A stretch of DNA of 64,000 bases from JACVRN01 sp963715565 (GCA_963715565.1 OY970256.1:3224001-3288000), one strand, 5' to 3'. Shown: positions 1-9,037, counted from the first letter of the stretch. The notes: generated by a model not told the origin, from the letters alone. Made by a program: numbers and translations.

Positions 1-75
1 ACGCGCGCGGAGAGTTTCGAGGCCGCGCTTATCGCGGCTCTCGCGCCCTTTTATAACGAGCGATTTTATTCTTGA
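1..75 (+). CDS. 3' end of an upstream gene (partial)
   Basis: Frame 1 is open from the window edge for 24 codons, ending in APFYNERFYS and a TGA at 73-75. Codon use is GC-rich like the neighbours. Too short to assign a family. It could also be an accidental open frame. If real, its end lies 30 bases before the thymidine kinase start. Confidence 0.35.
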   Translation, partial: TRAESFEAALIAALAPFYNERFYS

Positions 76-104
76 TTAAATTTATAGCTGAAGGAATCTC
101 AAAG

Positions 105-737
105 ATGGATGAATTAACCGCACAGGGCAACGACGAGCACATTTATCATCTAAGGCCCATGGCCGGGTGGATAGAGGTCATCGCGGGCTCTATGTTTTCG
201 GGGAAGTCGGAGGAGTTGATACGCCGCCTGCGCCGCGCCAAGATTGCGCGCCAGAAGGTGCAGGTCTTCAAGCCGCGTATTGATACGCGCTATTCGCACG
301 ACCACATCGTCTCGCATTCCGAGATGCGACACGAATCCTCGACGGTCGATACGTCGGAAGAATTGCTTCAGAAGGTTGAGCGCGGGACGGAAGTGGTCGG
401 GATTGACGAAGGACAATTCTTTGACAAGGGTCTGGTTGACGTGGCGAACGAGCTGGCGCACAGGGGCTTGCGCGTCATCATAGCGGGGCTGGACCAGGAT
501 TACATGGGCAGGCCGTTTGAGCCGATGCCGCAGCTTTTAGCCATCGCGGAGTTTATCACCAAGACGCACGCCATCTGCGTGCGCTGCGGGCAAACGGCCA
601 ACTACTCGCAACGCACAGTGAACGTCGAAGGCCGCGTCGTCGTCGGCGCTGACGAAGCCTACGAGGCGCGCTGCCGCCGCTGCTTTGTCCCACACGCCGA
701 CGCCCCCACCTCGCATATCACCGAAGCGGCAGACTGA
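105..737 (+). CDS. tdk: Thymidine kinase (type II)
   Basis: Phosphorylates thymidine to dTMP with ATP in the cytoplasmic pyrimidine salvage pathway. The 210-residue protein has the type II P-loop GSMFSGKS at residues 28-35, the catalytic glutamate in DEGQFF (E102), the lasso region, and a structural zinc site made of C158/C161 and C190/C193. The length fits the family once the ATG at 105 is used: it is preceded by AAGGA about ten bases upstream, whereas the TTG at 72 would add 11 residues with no ribosome site. The gene stands alone, ending at the first of the heptamer hairpins. The family assignment rests on intact motifs and is secure. Confidence 0.95.
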   Translation: MDELTAQGNDEHIYHLRPMAGWIEVIAGSMFSGKSEELIRRLRRAKIARQKVQVFKPRIDTRYSHDHIVSHSEMRHESSTVDTSEELLQKVERGTEVVGIDEGQFFDKGLVDVANELAHRGLRVIIAGLDQDYMGRPFEPMPQLLAIAEFITKTHAICVRCGQTANYSQRTVNVEGRVVVGADEAYEARCRRCFVPHADAPTSHITEAAD

Positions 738-743
738 AACAAG

Positions 744-834
744 GCAAAAGGTAAAAGGTAAAAGGCAAAAGTGAAGATGAAGAGGCTGCTTCTCTTCTTC
801 ACTTTTGCATTTTGCATTTTGCACTTTGCATTTT
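744..834. repeat. Heptamer hairpin element (GCAAAAG/TGCAAAA words)
   Basis: The left arm (744-786) repeats AAGGTAA/AAGGCAA-type 7-mers. The right arm (790-834) is its imperfect reverse complement (TTGCATT, TTGCACT). The element fills the gap between the converging tdk and lipoprotein genes, so it could act as a two-way terminator. Confidence 0.7.
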
Positions 835-835
835 C

Positions 836-1459
836 TCAGTGAATTATTTTGGTCGAGTAGAGCGTGCCGTAGAGCGCGTCCTGGACTTTGGGGAAGGTCT
901 TGCCGTTGGAGGAGAGAATCATGTTGACGAGCTGCACTTGTCCGGCGTACTTGCGATAGCCCATCCATTGCAGACGCCGCAGGTCGTCCGGCTTGTCCGG
1001 GTTCGATTCCCGAAACTGTATGCCGCGCACCCCGTCCAACTCCAGCCACTTCAACTCATCCACCTCGCCGTTCTTCTGCCGCGTTTTCTGTCCATCATAA
1101 AAAGCCTTGATGCTGACATCAGTGGGAAAGTTTTCGTCCATCGCGGAGATGTTAATACTGATAAAGGTCGGTGGAGTGCCCCAGGTGAACATGTTCTTAT
1201 CGACCGACACTTTGCGGAAATTAGAGGGCATGGTAACAGTGATGCCCTGCTCGTCCCATTTGACGGTCTGGCCGCCTTCGAGCGCAGCCGTTTGCGCTGC
1301 GGTCGGGTTGGGTTTCTCGGCGGGCTCTTCCGTCTTACTGCTCGATGTTGACGAGTTGGAAGAGGTGGAGTTGTCCGTCTTCTTGCCCGTGAATCGTTCG
1401 ACCAGATTGCATAAAGAGAGCGAGAGCGACAGGGCCATCAGGAGGGCAATATGTTTCAT
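836..1459 (-). CDS. Putative lipoprotein of unknown function
   Basis: A 207-residue exported protein. The N-terminus MKHIALLMALSLSLSLC is a lipoprotein signal peptide with Cys17 as the likely lipidated residue (lipobox LSLC). A Ser/Thr/Asn-rich linker follows (residues 28-45) and then a globular domain of about 150 residues with no motif I recognise (TVKWDEQGITVTMPSNFRKV; KWLELDGVRGIQF). The alternating hydrophobic pattern suggests a beta-rich fold. The stop lies two bases from the hairpin element that separates it from tdk. No operon partner. The lipoprotein call is a direct reading; function is unknown. Confidence 0.75.
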   Translation of the reverse strand: MKHIALLMALSLSLSLCNLVERFTGKKTDNSTSSNSSTSSSKTEEPAEKPNPTAAQTAALEGGQTVKWDEQGITVTMPSNFRKVSVDKNMFTWGTPPTFISINISAMDENFPTDVSIKAFYDGQKTRQKNGEVDELKWLELDGVRGIQFRESNPDKPDDLRRLQWMGYRKYAGQVQLVNMILSSNGKTFPKVQDALYGTLYSTKIIH

Positions 1460-1568
1460 GTGTTCAATTCTCTGGGTCCGGATTAATAGAACAGGCTATG
1501 CTTCATATGCTAAATCGGTGTGCCGAGTCAATAGCCTAGCGGGATGATGGGCCAGTTCGACATCAAAC

Positions 1569-1662
1569 TCACCGCAGAGACGCAGAGAACGCGGAGACGA
1601 CGCAGAGAGTTGAATCTGTTTTCTCTGCGCCTGCTCTGCGTCCTCTGCGTCTCTGCGGTGAG
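1569..1662. repeat. Inverted repeat of CGCAGAG words
   Basis: The left arm (1569-1608) consists of CGCAGAG/ACGCAGAG units; the right arm (1622-1662) is the reverse complement (TCTCTGCG units), with a 13-base loop. The overlapping reading frames at 1496-1804 are artefacts of this repeat. It is organised like the other heptamer hairpins but GC-richer. Confidence 0.75.
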
Positions 1663-1803
1663 TAAGTCGTTGAGACTCCACTACAAAGTTTTCCACCTGT
1701 GCGCCGCGCGTGCTATTCTTAACGCCCGTTCCCCCTGCCAAAAAATGCTTTACCATTTCGGGCGGCTCCCCGACGCCTTTTGTTATCCGAGGAGGCTATT
1801 CTG

Positions 1804-2724
1804 ATGTGCATCTTTGTCTCGAATAGAGTTTCGGCTCTCATGCTGCTTGCCTTGCTCTCCCTTGCCAGCCATGCGTGCCAGCAGACGGCCAATACCAATA
1901 CCACGGCGACCAACACCACGACGACCACCAACATCAACTCGAACACGACGGTCACAACCACTACGACAACGGGCGTTGCGCCGGACACGCGCGAGCCGGA
2001 AAAGTATCGCGCAACGGTCGTGCTCAAGCTCGAAGCGACAGGCCAGCAGACGGTGAGCACGCCGCCCATCACTGCCACGTTTGCGCGCAACGGCGCAGAC
2101 CGTCGTCTCTCTTTCATGCTGCCGGGTGGCGAAGAAGTCGTCTATGTTGACCGTGCGGATAAACGCCTCGTCATTCTGCCGAAGCGTCGCCAGTATGCAG
2201 AGCTGACGCGCGAAGCCACAGGCTTTGAAGTGCCGAGCATGATGACGCCGGGGCAGATCGTTAATCAGCTCAAAAGCTCTACCAAGTATCAACTGGTCGG
2301 AGACGATCAGTTGAACGGTCGGCCTGTGACGAAATACCGCTTCGCCGGGACGACGCAGACAGGCACGCAGGCGGGTGAAGTGAAAACGGAAGCCTTTCTC
2401 TATGTCGATAAGGAAACGGGTCTCCCGATTCGTTCCGAAACGGTGGCGCAGTCCAGTGGAAATGTTCAAGGCGTCAGCAACGCCAAGTTGATTCAGGAGA
2501 TTACCAACGTCGAGCAGAATGTTGACCCGCAACTCTTCGAGGTGCCGCAGGGCTATAGCAAGGTTGACCCCGAGCAGATTAAGCAACAAGTCAATCTGGT
2601 AGCACAGGCGATTGGGGCCATCGCTCAGCAAGTGATGCAAGCAGCGGCGACGCAACCGGGGAGCGCCAACACGAACACGCAGCCCGCGACGAGCCCGACG
2701 CCTGCGAGCACACCTGTACGCTAA
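1804..2724 (+). CDS. Exported LolA-like/DUF4412-type protein
   Basis: A 306-residue exported protein. The signal peptide (residues 1-25) ends at SLASHAC; the Cys could be a lipidation site, but the lipobox is poor. After a Thr/Asn-rich spacer comes a domain of about 200 residues with the pattern of periplasmic lipoprotein-carrier folds: TVVLKLEAT, an MLPGGEEVVYVDRADKRLVI hairpin, then GRPVTKYRF and TEAFLYVDKETGLPIRSE. The C-terminus is a low-complexity Thr/Pro tail. The start is the ATG at 1804 because GAGGAGG lies 8-14 bases upstream. The next gene begins 22 bases downstream, so the two are probably cotranscribed. The fold assignment is inference from strand patterns; substrate unknown. Confidence 0.6.
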   Translation: MCIFVSNRVSALMLLALLSLASHACQQTANTNTTATNTTTTTNINSNTTVTTTTTTGVAPDTREPEKYRATVVLKLEATGQQTVSTPPITATFARNGADRRLSFMLPGGEEVVYVDRADKRLVILPKRRQYAELTREATGFEVPSMMTPGQIVNQLKSSTKYQLVGDDQLNGRPVTKYRFAGTTQTGTQAGEVKTEAFLYVDKETGLPIRSETVAQSSGNVQGVSNAKLIQEITNVEQNVDPQLFEVPQGYSKVDPEQIKQQVNLVAQAIGAIAQQVMQAAATQPGSANTNTQPATSPTPASTPVR

Positions 2725-2746
2725 GGTCTCTCTGGAGGGAAACCGA

Positions 2747-3526
2747 ATGATTCGATACATTGCGACGTTGATTGTCGGCGTAATCCTTGGCGGGGTGCTG
2801 GTCTACTTTCTGCTCGTCGGTGCGCCGCGCGCTAACAAGCTGCCGGGCGAGCCCGTCAAGCCGCCCGACGCGGGAGGCGACCCGCCCGGCACGGCCCTCG
2901 TCGTCCTCAACGAGCCTTTTTTCGACACCGTGCTGGCGACCATCTTTCGAGACATGAACGCGCCGTCGTTTCCGCTTCAACTGGCGCAGAACATGGAGAC
3001 GGGCGTGGGCGATGGCATGGAGATGCGGTTTGAGAGGGCGAGTTTTCAAGCCGCTTGCCCGAGCGCCGTAACATTGTTGCCAGAGGGGAGCAACGTCAAG
3101 ACGAGCGTGAAAATCACTGGCGGCAAGATTATGGCCCCGCTCGCTTTTAGCGGGAGCTATAACTCTATCTTGGGCTGCGTGCGTTTTACAGGCTGGGCAC
3201 AGGCCAACCTGCAACTTCGTTTTGACCAATCGCAGCAGAATGTCTACGGGCAATTGAATGTCGAAGGCGTGAACCTGGACGGCACGCCGCCCGTCATAGG
3301 CTCTGTCGTCACGGGCCTTGTGCAGACGGCCATCAATCAGCGAGTCAATCCGATTCAAATTCTACAGGGACATCAACTGCGTTTGAGCGTGCCCATCAGA
3401 GCCAGTGACGGAACGCTCAACGCACAGGTCAAGGACGTGCGCGCAGAGGTCAAAGACGGCCAGCTCTCGCTGCACATCACCTACGAGTTCAAGGGACAAA
3501 AGGGACAACAGCCGCCGCAAAGCTAG
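2747..3526 (+). CDS. Membrane-anchored periplasmic protein, unknown function
   Basis: A 259-residue protein with a single N-terminal transmembrane anchor (residues 5-25), a Pro-rich linker, then about 210 residues of beta-rich sequence (VKTSVKITGGKIMAPLAFSG; LQLRFDQSQQNVYGQLNVEG). It starts 22 bases after the LolA-like gene with GGAGGG in front of its ATG, which suggests a two-gene operon of envelope proteins. The repeated LNVEGVNLDG and RLSVPIRASDG segments recall lipid-binding amphipathic beta proteins (LEA/Tim44-like, SMP-like), but I see no decisive motif. Function unknown. Confidence 0.65.
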   Translation: MIRYIATLIVGVILGGVLVYFLLVGAPRANKLPGEPVKPPDAGGDPPGTALVVLNEPFFDTVLATIFRDMNAPSFPLQLAQNMETGVGDGMEMRFERASFQAACPSAVTLLPEGSNVKTSVKITGGKIMAPLAFSGSYNSILGCVRFTGWAQANLQLRFDQSQQNVYGQLNVEGVNLDGTPPVIGSVVTGLVQTAINQRVNPIQILQGHQLRLSVPIRASDGTLNAQVKDVRAEVKDGQLSLHITYEFKGQKGQQPPQS

Positions 3527-3577
3527 ATGACGCGCGCGGCGAATGATAGCCGTTTGAAATTCAGTGCAGCCTATTTC

Positions 3578-3779
3578 AGCCCCGCAAGGGGCGAAATAAA
3601 ATAGCCCACGGCGTCAGCCGTGGGACAACTGTTGGCTAAAATTATGAGAGCCCCTGAAAGGGGCGAAAGAAATCAGAGCGTGAACTTCTTTCGCCCCTTT
3701 CAGGGGCTCTTAATTTATTTGCTGCTTATCCCCACGGCTCACGCCGTGGGCTATTATCTGTCGCCCCTCGCGGGGCTGA
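3578..3779. repeat. Family A nested-hairpin repeat, copy 1
   Basis: Layout: hairpin GCCCC..GGGGC (3580-3594), hairpin CCCACGGC..GCCGTGGG (3605-3625), a central inverted repeat AGCCCCTGAAAGGGGCGAAAG (left 3650-3670, right 3687-3708), then the mirror copies of the first two. It fills a convergent intergenic gap. The overlapping frame at 3620-3841 is not a gene. Confidence 0.85.
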
Positions 3780-3837
3780 AGAACGCGGATTCGGAAATGA
3801 TTACCTCCATCCACGGTTTTCGCCACCCGGCAGCTCT

Positions 3838-4551
3838 TTAATGCAAGAGAATGCCCGTCGAGAAGCGGAGGTTGTTTTCGGTCTTGCCGGTGATTGAAAT
3901 CGTCGTGCCGTCGCTCGCTACTACAGTCCGGTCGCGGCGGAAGACGGGGTTGTAGTCGCCTTGAATAATACGGTAGCTGACGCGCGGGCTGATGCGGTAA
4001 TCGACGCCGCCGCCGAAGGCCAGCGCGAAGTCCGTAGAAGAGTCGTCGAAAGTCGTAAAGGGCGCGGTGGCCGAGCGCGCGCCGTACCTGCTTCGGGAAT
4101 AGGAGACGCCCGCGAGCGCACGCGCAAATGGCGTCCAGCGCGTGTCGTTGATGAATCTGATTTGTGGTCCGGCGAGGAAGTTGTACTTGTCCAGTTGCGC
4201 GCGGAACGGCTCGCCGAAGAAAGTTTCGTTGTCACGACGGTAGACGCCCGAGACGTCGCCCGTCAGACCAAAGCGCGGCGTGAAAAAGAAGGTCATCGCC
4301 GAGTTCCAGCCGATCATGTCGGCGCGCTTGCTGTTCGGAGTGACGAGCGTGCCGGTCGCTGTGACGCCGCTCGTGACGGGGATGCCGTCCACGGCTACTA
4401 CATCTCGCGCCTTCAGACGGGCGTCGGCGTTCTCATACGAGAAGCCTATGAAGTACTCGGCCTTTTTCGGCTCGTCCGGTGCAGGTTGTTGTGCCAGGGC
4501 AAGAGGCGCGCTCACTAAAATGAGCAACGCTAAAAGAATCGGTTTACGCAC
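3838..4551 (-). CDS. Outer-membrane beta-barrel protein (OmpA/OprF-type porin fold)
   Basis: A 237-residue protein with a signal peptide (residues 1-20, ending LALAQQ) followed by amphipathic strands typical of a small eight-stranded barrel: AEYFIGFSYENADAR, a GWNSAMTFFFTPRFGLTGDVSG segment, AGPQIRFI, FARALAGVSYSR, FALAFGGGVDYRI and the terminal LRFSTGILLH, where alternate residues are hydrophobic. The start is the GTG at 4551, preceded by AGGAGG at nine bases. The longer open frame only reads through the neighbouring heptamer array (giving an artificial MTSDKKK leader). Probably a surface or adhesion-type barrel; exact role unknown. Confidence 0.75.
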   Translation of the reverse strand: MRKPILLALLILVSAPLALAQQPAPDEPKKAEYFIGFSYENADARLKARDVVAVDGIPVTSGVTATGTLVTPNSKRADMIGWNSAMTFFFTPRFGLTGDVSGVYRRDNETFFGEPFRAQLDKYNFLAGPQIRFINDTRWTPFARALAGVSYSRSRYGARSATAPFTTFDDSSTDFALAFGGGVDYRISPRVSYRIIQGDYNPVFRRDRTVVASDGTTISITGKTENNLRFSTGILLH

Positions 4552-4576
4552 GTAAGGTTTCCTCCTTGTGGAAAAG

Positions 4577-4663
4577 CAGTGACAAGTGACGAGTGACAAG
4601 TGACAAGCAAGAGAAAAGACAAGCTGCTTTTTCTTGTCACTTGTCACTCGTCACTTGTCACTG
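4577..4663. repeat. Heptamer hairpin element (AGTGACA word)
   Basis: The left arm at 4577-4607 has units AGTGACA, AGTGACG, AGTGACA, AGTGACA. The right arm at 4633-4663 is an exact reverse complement, including the position of the single G variant. It lies between uvrC (upstream) and the beta-barrel gene. Confidence 0.85.
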
Positions 4664-4703
4664 TGTTTCGTGGGCGTACTATGGCCGAAAGTGTGCGCGG
4701 CTG

Positions 4704-6956
4704 TCAATTAGTATCTTCGTCGAGGTTTTGTAATGCAGACTGTTCAGTCGTGTCTTCTTGTTCGGAGGATGCGAGCTTCTCTCGCTTCACGCCGTGCGGG
4801 TTCGAGGATCGCTCCCCGCGTTTGCGCGTCCGGCGCTTGGGCGCACGCACTTCGCCGCGATGGTCCACAGAGCGAATCGGCTGTAAGTCTTCGGCCTCGC
4901 CTTCCGGGTCGTCGAGTCTGGTCTCGATGTCGGGCATCTCAACCTCGTCGGCATCCATGCGCGCTGGAGAGATGTCTTCAACGGCTTCCATCGTGCTGCC
5001 TTCTTCCATCGCCGCTTCGCCGCGTCCCGGCATCGCCGCGTCAACGTCCTCCGCTTCGCCGCCTCCGGCGAGCGCACGCTGGCGCGTGAAATGCTCAACG
5101 ATGTCTTCCGCCGCCCTGCGCCCTACAAAGGGCGTCAACTCCTGCACGGAAGCCTGCGAGACGCGCTGTATGGAGCCTAAGTTTCTCAAGAGCCGCGTCT
5201 TGCGCTTTTCGCCCACGCCCGGAATTGCCGTCAGCTCCGAAGTAAAATCTCTTAACTCGCGCCGCTTGCGATGATAGGCGACAGCCGTGCGGTGCGTCTC
5301 GTCCCTGATCAACTGTATAAAGCGCAGGGCTTGAGAATGAGAGTCTAGAAAGACCGGCTCGTGCTCGCGGCCTTTAACCAGTAGGTGCGAGATTTCGTTG
5401 TGACGGCGCGGAGGCTTGACGACGCCAATCATCGGGATGGCTTCCAGATCAAGCTCGCGCATAGCAGCCGCAGCAGCGTTCAACTGCGCCTTGCCTCCGT
5501 CAATCATGACCAGATCGGGCAGAGGCTTTTGTTCGTCAAGCTGGCGACGATAACGACGAAACACGGCTTCGTACATGGAGGCAGTATCGTTTGCGCCCTC
5601 GACCGTTTTGATCTTGAAGCGGCGATATTCGGCGCGGTTCATCTTGCCGTTTTCGGCCACGACCATCCCGGCGACATTCTCCGCGCCCTGTATGTGAGAG
5701 ATGTCGAAGGATTCTATGCGCGCAGGAAAACGCGGCAATTCGAGCACCTCCTGCAACTCTTCGAGCACGCGCTCCATGTCTGGCTTGAGGACGCGGAAGC
5801 GTTGCTCGAAGGCTAGTTGCGCGTTGCGCTCGACTAAGTCTATGAGGTCGCGCTTTTCGCCGCGCTTCGGGTCCAGGATGCGTACGCGCAGCCCGCGACG
5901 CTCCGACAAAGCCCTTTCTAAAACTTCGCGGTCGGAGAAATCCACCGGCACGTGAATCTCACGCGGGACGTAATCGGTCGAATAGTATTGTCCCAGCACT
6001 TCGCTCAAAAAAGAGGACGGGTCGAACTCCTCTTCCGGCAAGTCTTCCCAGAAAAACTCGCGGCGGCCCACAACCTTTCCCTCGCGCATGGTGAAAAGCT
6101 GAAGCGCAAGACGCGCGCCTTCGTGATAGAAGCCGAAGATGTCAACGTCGCGCTCTGGGCTTGTAGCCATCTTCTGCTGCTCGCCGATAGCGAGCACGGT
6201 CTTACGTAAGTCTCTATATTTAGCCGCCATCTCGTAGCGCATCTCTTCAGAGGCAAGCGTCATGCGCTCTTCCAACTGGTCGGCCAGCTCCTTGTTTTTT
6301 CCTTCGAGCAGGAGACGCACATCGCGCACGGCCTCCGCGTATTCGTCCGGCTTGCACAAGCCCTTGACGCACGGGCCCAGACATCGCTTGATGTGATACT
6401 CAAGACACGGGCGCGGCAATTTCCCGTCTATCTCTATGTCGCAAGTGCGAAGCTGAAACGTGCGGTTGATGAGATCAATCGTGCGACGCGCTAAGGACGC
6501 AGGAAGAAACGGGCCGAAGTAGAGCGCGCCGTCGCGCTGAATCTTGCGCGTAATCATGACGCGCGGGAACGGCTCGTTAATCGTCAGCTTCAGATGCGGG
6601 TATTGCTTGTCGTCTTTTAAGAGGACGTTGTAGCGCGGCTTGTGCTGCTTGATAAGATTGGATTCAAGCACGAGCGCCTCGACCTCGTTGTCGGTGATGA
6701 TGAATTCAAGGTCGCGTATGCGGCGCACAAGCTCTCTGGTCTTGCGGTCGTGCCCGCGCCCCGATTGAAAATAGGAGCGCACGCGGTTACGCAGGTTCTT
6801 GGCCTTGCCGACATAAATAATCTTTCCGCCCTCGTCTTTATGTAGATAGACGCCGGGCGCAGTCGGCAGGTTTTGTAGCTTCTCCTCCAAAGTCACTAGA
6901 GTCTTGTCCTTAGGTTCCGCTTGTTCTGCTCTCACGCGGCGCGCGAGAGTCTTCAC
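4704..6956 (-). CDS. uvrC: UvrABC excinuclease subunit C
   Basis: Makes both incisions around bulky DNA lesions in nucleotide excision repair after UvrB loading. Domains in order: GIY-YIG nuclease (about residues 30-110; GVYLHK, IIYVGKAKNLRNRV), a Cys-rich segment (CDIEIDGKLPRPCLEYHIKRCLGPC read in parts), the UVR helix that binds UvrB (about 225-260), the RNase H-like nuclease (SFDISHIQGAENVAG) and a helix-hairpin-helix pair (IPGVGEKRKTRLL). The protein is 750 residues against roughly 600-620 for the family: an acidic then basic tail of about 130 residues follows the HhH domain. The start is a GTG at 6956; another GTG at 6896 with AAGGA before it is also possible and would still keep the GIY-YIG domain. 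Confidence 0.93.
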   Translation of the reverse strand: MKTLARRVRAEQAEPKDKTLVTLEEKLQNLPTAPGVYLHKDEGGKIIYVGKAKNLRNRVRSYFQSGRGHDRKTRELVRRIRDLEFIITDNEVEALVLESNLIKQHKPRYNVLLKDDKQYPHLKLTINEPFPRVMITRKIQRDGALYFGPFLPASLARRTIDLINRTFQLRTCDIEIDGKLPRPCLEYHIKRCLGPCVKGLCKPDEYAEAVRDVRLLLEGKNKELADQLEERMTLASEEMRYEMAAKYRDLRKTVLAIGEQQKMATSPERDVDIFGFYHEGARLALQLFTMREGKVVGRREFFWEDLPEEEFDPSSFLSEVLGQYYSTDYVPREIHVPVDFSDREVLERALSERRGLRVRILDPKRGEKRDLIDLVERNAQLAFEQRFRVLKPDMERVLEELQEVLELPRFPARIESFDISHIQGAENVAGMVVAENGKMNRAEYRRFKIKTVEGANDTASMYEAVFRRYRRQLDEQKPLPDLVMIDGGKAQLNAAAAAMRELDLEAIPMIGVVKPPRRHNEISHLLVKGREHEPVFLDSHSQALRFIQLIRDETHRTAVAYHRKRRELRDFTSELTAIPGVGEKRKTRLLRNLGSIQRVSQASVQELTPFVGRRAAEDIVEHFTRQRALAGGGEAEDVDAAMPGRGEAAMEEGSTMEAVEDISPARMDADEVEMPDIETRLDDPEGEAEDLQPIRSVDHRGEVRAPKRRTRKRGERSSNPHGVKREKLASSEQEDTTEQSALQNLDEDTN

Positions 6957-7081
6957 GCCTCTCTCAAACGAGAGGGGCGCTTTACTTTGAAGCCGTTTTA
7001 TTAGAGCCTAAGAGATAGTTTAGCTTATTCGCCCGTGGATGATGAAACCGGCGCGCGCTCGATGAGAATCAAAACCGCCTG

Positions 7082-8011
7082 ATGCGTAAGCGTAGAATCA
7101 CAAGAACGGCTTGCATCATCCTGCTCGCGTCGCTTGCGGCGGGCGTGATTGCGCATACGCAAACCGCGCGGGCTCCTCAAAGTGCTCCCGCGCCGGACCC
7201 GATGGTGGCAAAATTCGCCCCCGCCCGATGGTGGCACGACCTTCGAGGAGAGGTTCGCGAGATAGAGACAATCGAGTACAGGGTTGAGAGAAAAGATGGG
7301 CGTCCGGTTGAGGCTCGCGTCAACTCGCAGAGGGTCTCTTTCGACCGCAAAGGATTCGAGACCGAAATCATAGACGGCGAGGAAGGCAGAATGGCTTTCG
7401 TCTATGACGAGCAGGGCAGGCTCAGGGAGATGACGATGTCGCTCGCGGGCGTTCTTCTAGCGCGCGACGTCTATAGCTATGACCTTCAGCAAAGAAAAGT
7501 TACTACCGAAGCCTACGCCTTTGGAAGCACCCGTCCGCGATGGAGAGAAGTCTCGACGTTTGACAACAGGTGGAACGAAACGAGGAAAGAGCGCGAAACC
7601 TTTCCCGACGACAAGGCCGCGCGGCCCGAGAAAGACGTGGTCATCTACAGCAATATCTATGACGCAAAGGGCAGAGTCGTTGCTTCGACCGTCGGCGGCG
7701 AAGACGGCTCCGTCAGTCACAGGTTCACCACAGAATATGACGACAATAATCGCGTGGTGAAAAGCTACAGCTCCTCGTATGACGAGAAGAGCGGCCAGCT
7801 CCTCTCCAAACATGTGAACACTTACGACGAGCGCGGGCTGGTGCTCACCATCCTGACCTATGACCCGCGCGGGCGGCTCGTGAGGCGCGAGACTTACACG
7901 CGCGAGTTCGACCAGCGCGGCAACTGGATTACGCAAAGAATGGTCGCACAGGAGAACGACCAATCGGGCACGTTCACGTATATCAAACGCCGGAAGATTA
8001 CTTATTACTAA
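7082..8011 (+). CDS. Exported YD/RHS-repeat-like protein
   Basis: A 309-residue secreted protein. The signal peptide spans residues 1-26 (RTACIILLASLAAGVIA, cleaved near AHTQ). The mature part consists of short repeated strands of the YD type (FVYDEQGRLREM, YSNIYDAKGRVV, TEYDDNNRVVKSY, NTYDERGLVLTIL, LTYDPRGRLVRRE), the sequence pattern of RHS/YD beta-sheets, but it is far too short to be a toxin shell. Probably a cell-surface or periplasmic protein. Weak ribosome-binding site; it sits between uvrC (divergent) and the PfkB kinase. Function unknown. Confidence 0.7.
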   Translation: MRKRRITRTACIILLASLAAGVIAHTQTARAPQSAPAPDPMVAKFAPARWWHDLRGEVREIETIEYRVERKDGRPVEARVNSQRVSFDRKGFETEIIDGEEGRMAFVYDEQGRLREMTMSLAGVLLARDVYSYDLQQRKVTTEAYAFGSTRPRWREVSTFDNRWNETRKERETFPDDKAARPEKDVVIYSNIYDAKGRVVASTVGGEDGSVSHRFTTEYDDNNRVVKSYSSSYDEKSGQLLSKHVNTYDERGLVLTILTYDPRGRLVRRETYTREFDQRGNWITQRMVAQENDQSGTFTYIKRRKITYY

Positions 8012-8056
8012 GAAGCTCATTGATTACTGATTCGGAAGTTGACCAATTAAGCAGAA

Positions 8057-9037
8057 GTGAAATTTCCTTTAGAGCTGCCGGACAAAAGGGAGTTCGATGC
8101 CGTGGGCTTCGGCCTCAACGCCGTGGACCATCTCGTAGTCGTGCCTGAATATCCGGCCTTCAATTCGAAAATCCATCTCAGCGAGCACGTGCAGGCGGCG
8201 GGCGGGCAAACGGCCACGGCGATGGTGGCGTTGCAGAGGCTTGGGTTCAAGACGGCCTATGCGGGGCGCTTCGGCTCGGACGCGGAGGGGCGCTTCGGTC
8301 TAGCGTCTTTACTCGACGAAGGCGTGGACACGAGCGCAGCCGAAACTATCGAAGGCGCTTCTAACCAGATTGCCTTTATCATCATCGACGCGCGTAACGG
8401 CGAGCGCACGATTATCTGGGATAGGGACGCGCGCCTTGCTTACCGTCGCGATGAAGCGCCCGTAGAGATGGCCGCGCGCGGGCGCGTGCTGCATCTGGAC
8501 GCGCACGACCCGCCCGCCTGCGTCGAGATGGCGCGGCGCGCGCACGCCGCAGGGACAATCGTTTCGGCAGACATAGACAACATCTATGAAGGGCTTCCTG
8601 AGCTTCTGCCGCTCGTAGACATTCTCATCTCGTCAACAGAATTTCCGCATCGACTGACGGGCATCGTGGACGAGCGCGCGGCCCTGCGCGAGATACAGGC
8701 GCGCTACGGCTCTCCCGTGGTCGGGATGACTCGCGGCACGCGCGGCGCGATTGTTTACTGCGAAGGGAGTTTTATAGAAGCGAGCGCCTACTGTGTGCCC
8801 AATGGTTGTCGAGACACGACGGGCGCGGGCGATGCTTTTCACGGCGGCTTTCTCTACGGCCTCTTACACAACGAAGACCTCGAAACATCTCTACGCCTCG
8901 CCAACGCCACGGCCTCGCTCAAATGCAGAAGCCTCGGCGCACGCACCTCTCTACCAAGCCGCGCCGAGTTGCATGAATTTTTAAGAGAAGCGCCTGAGAT
9001 AAGTCCCAAATCCCAAGTCCCAAATCCCAAGTCATAA
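8057..9037 (+). CDS. PfkB-family carbohydrate/nucleoside kinase
   Basis: A ribokinase-fold enzyme that transfers phosphate from ATP to a sugar or nucleoside hydroxyl in the cytoplasm. It shows the family N-terminal pattern (GFGLNAVDHLVVVPEYP, then AAGGQTATAMVALQRLG with the GG hinge) and the C-terminal PfkB signature DTTGAGDAFHGG with catalytic base D259. Substrate cannot be told from sequence. The start is a GTG with a weak ribosome site. The last residues (SPKSQVPNPKS) and the stop codon are encoded by a heptamer array (TCCCAAG/TCCCAAA), so the natural C-terminus was probably altered when the repeat arose. Confidence 0.85.
   Translation: MKFPLELPDKREFDAVGFGLNAVDHLVVVPEYPAFNSKIHLSEHVQAAGGQTATAMVALQRLGFKTAYAGRFGSDAEGRFGLASLLDEGVDTSAAETIEGASNQIAFIIIDARNGERTIIWDRDARLAYRRDEAPVEMAARGRVLHLDAHDPPACVEMARRAHAAGTIVSADIDNIYEGLPELLPLVDILISSTEFPHRLTGIVDERAALREIQARYGSPVVGMTRGTRGAIVYCEGSFIEASAYCVPNGCRDTTGAGDAFHGGFLYGLLHNEDLETSLRLANATASLKCRSLGARTSLPSRAELHEFLREAPEISPKSQVPNPKS

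Noticed and set aside
996..1020. tRNA T-arm-like sequence GGGTTCGATTCCC
   Set aside because: No matching acceptor, D-arm or anticodon arm can be placed around it, and it lies within a clear lipoprotein gene on the other strand.
1496..1804. Open frames on both strands over the CGCAGAG repeat
   Set aside because: They are translations of the inverted repeat, with no ribosome site and no protein-like composition.
4551..4647. N-terminal extension starting MTSDKKK on the beta-barrel gene (also seen before ACP and rhodanese)
   Set aside because: The extension is translated AGTGACA repeat, occurs at unrelated genes, and good internal starts exist.
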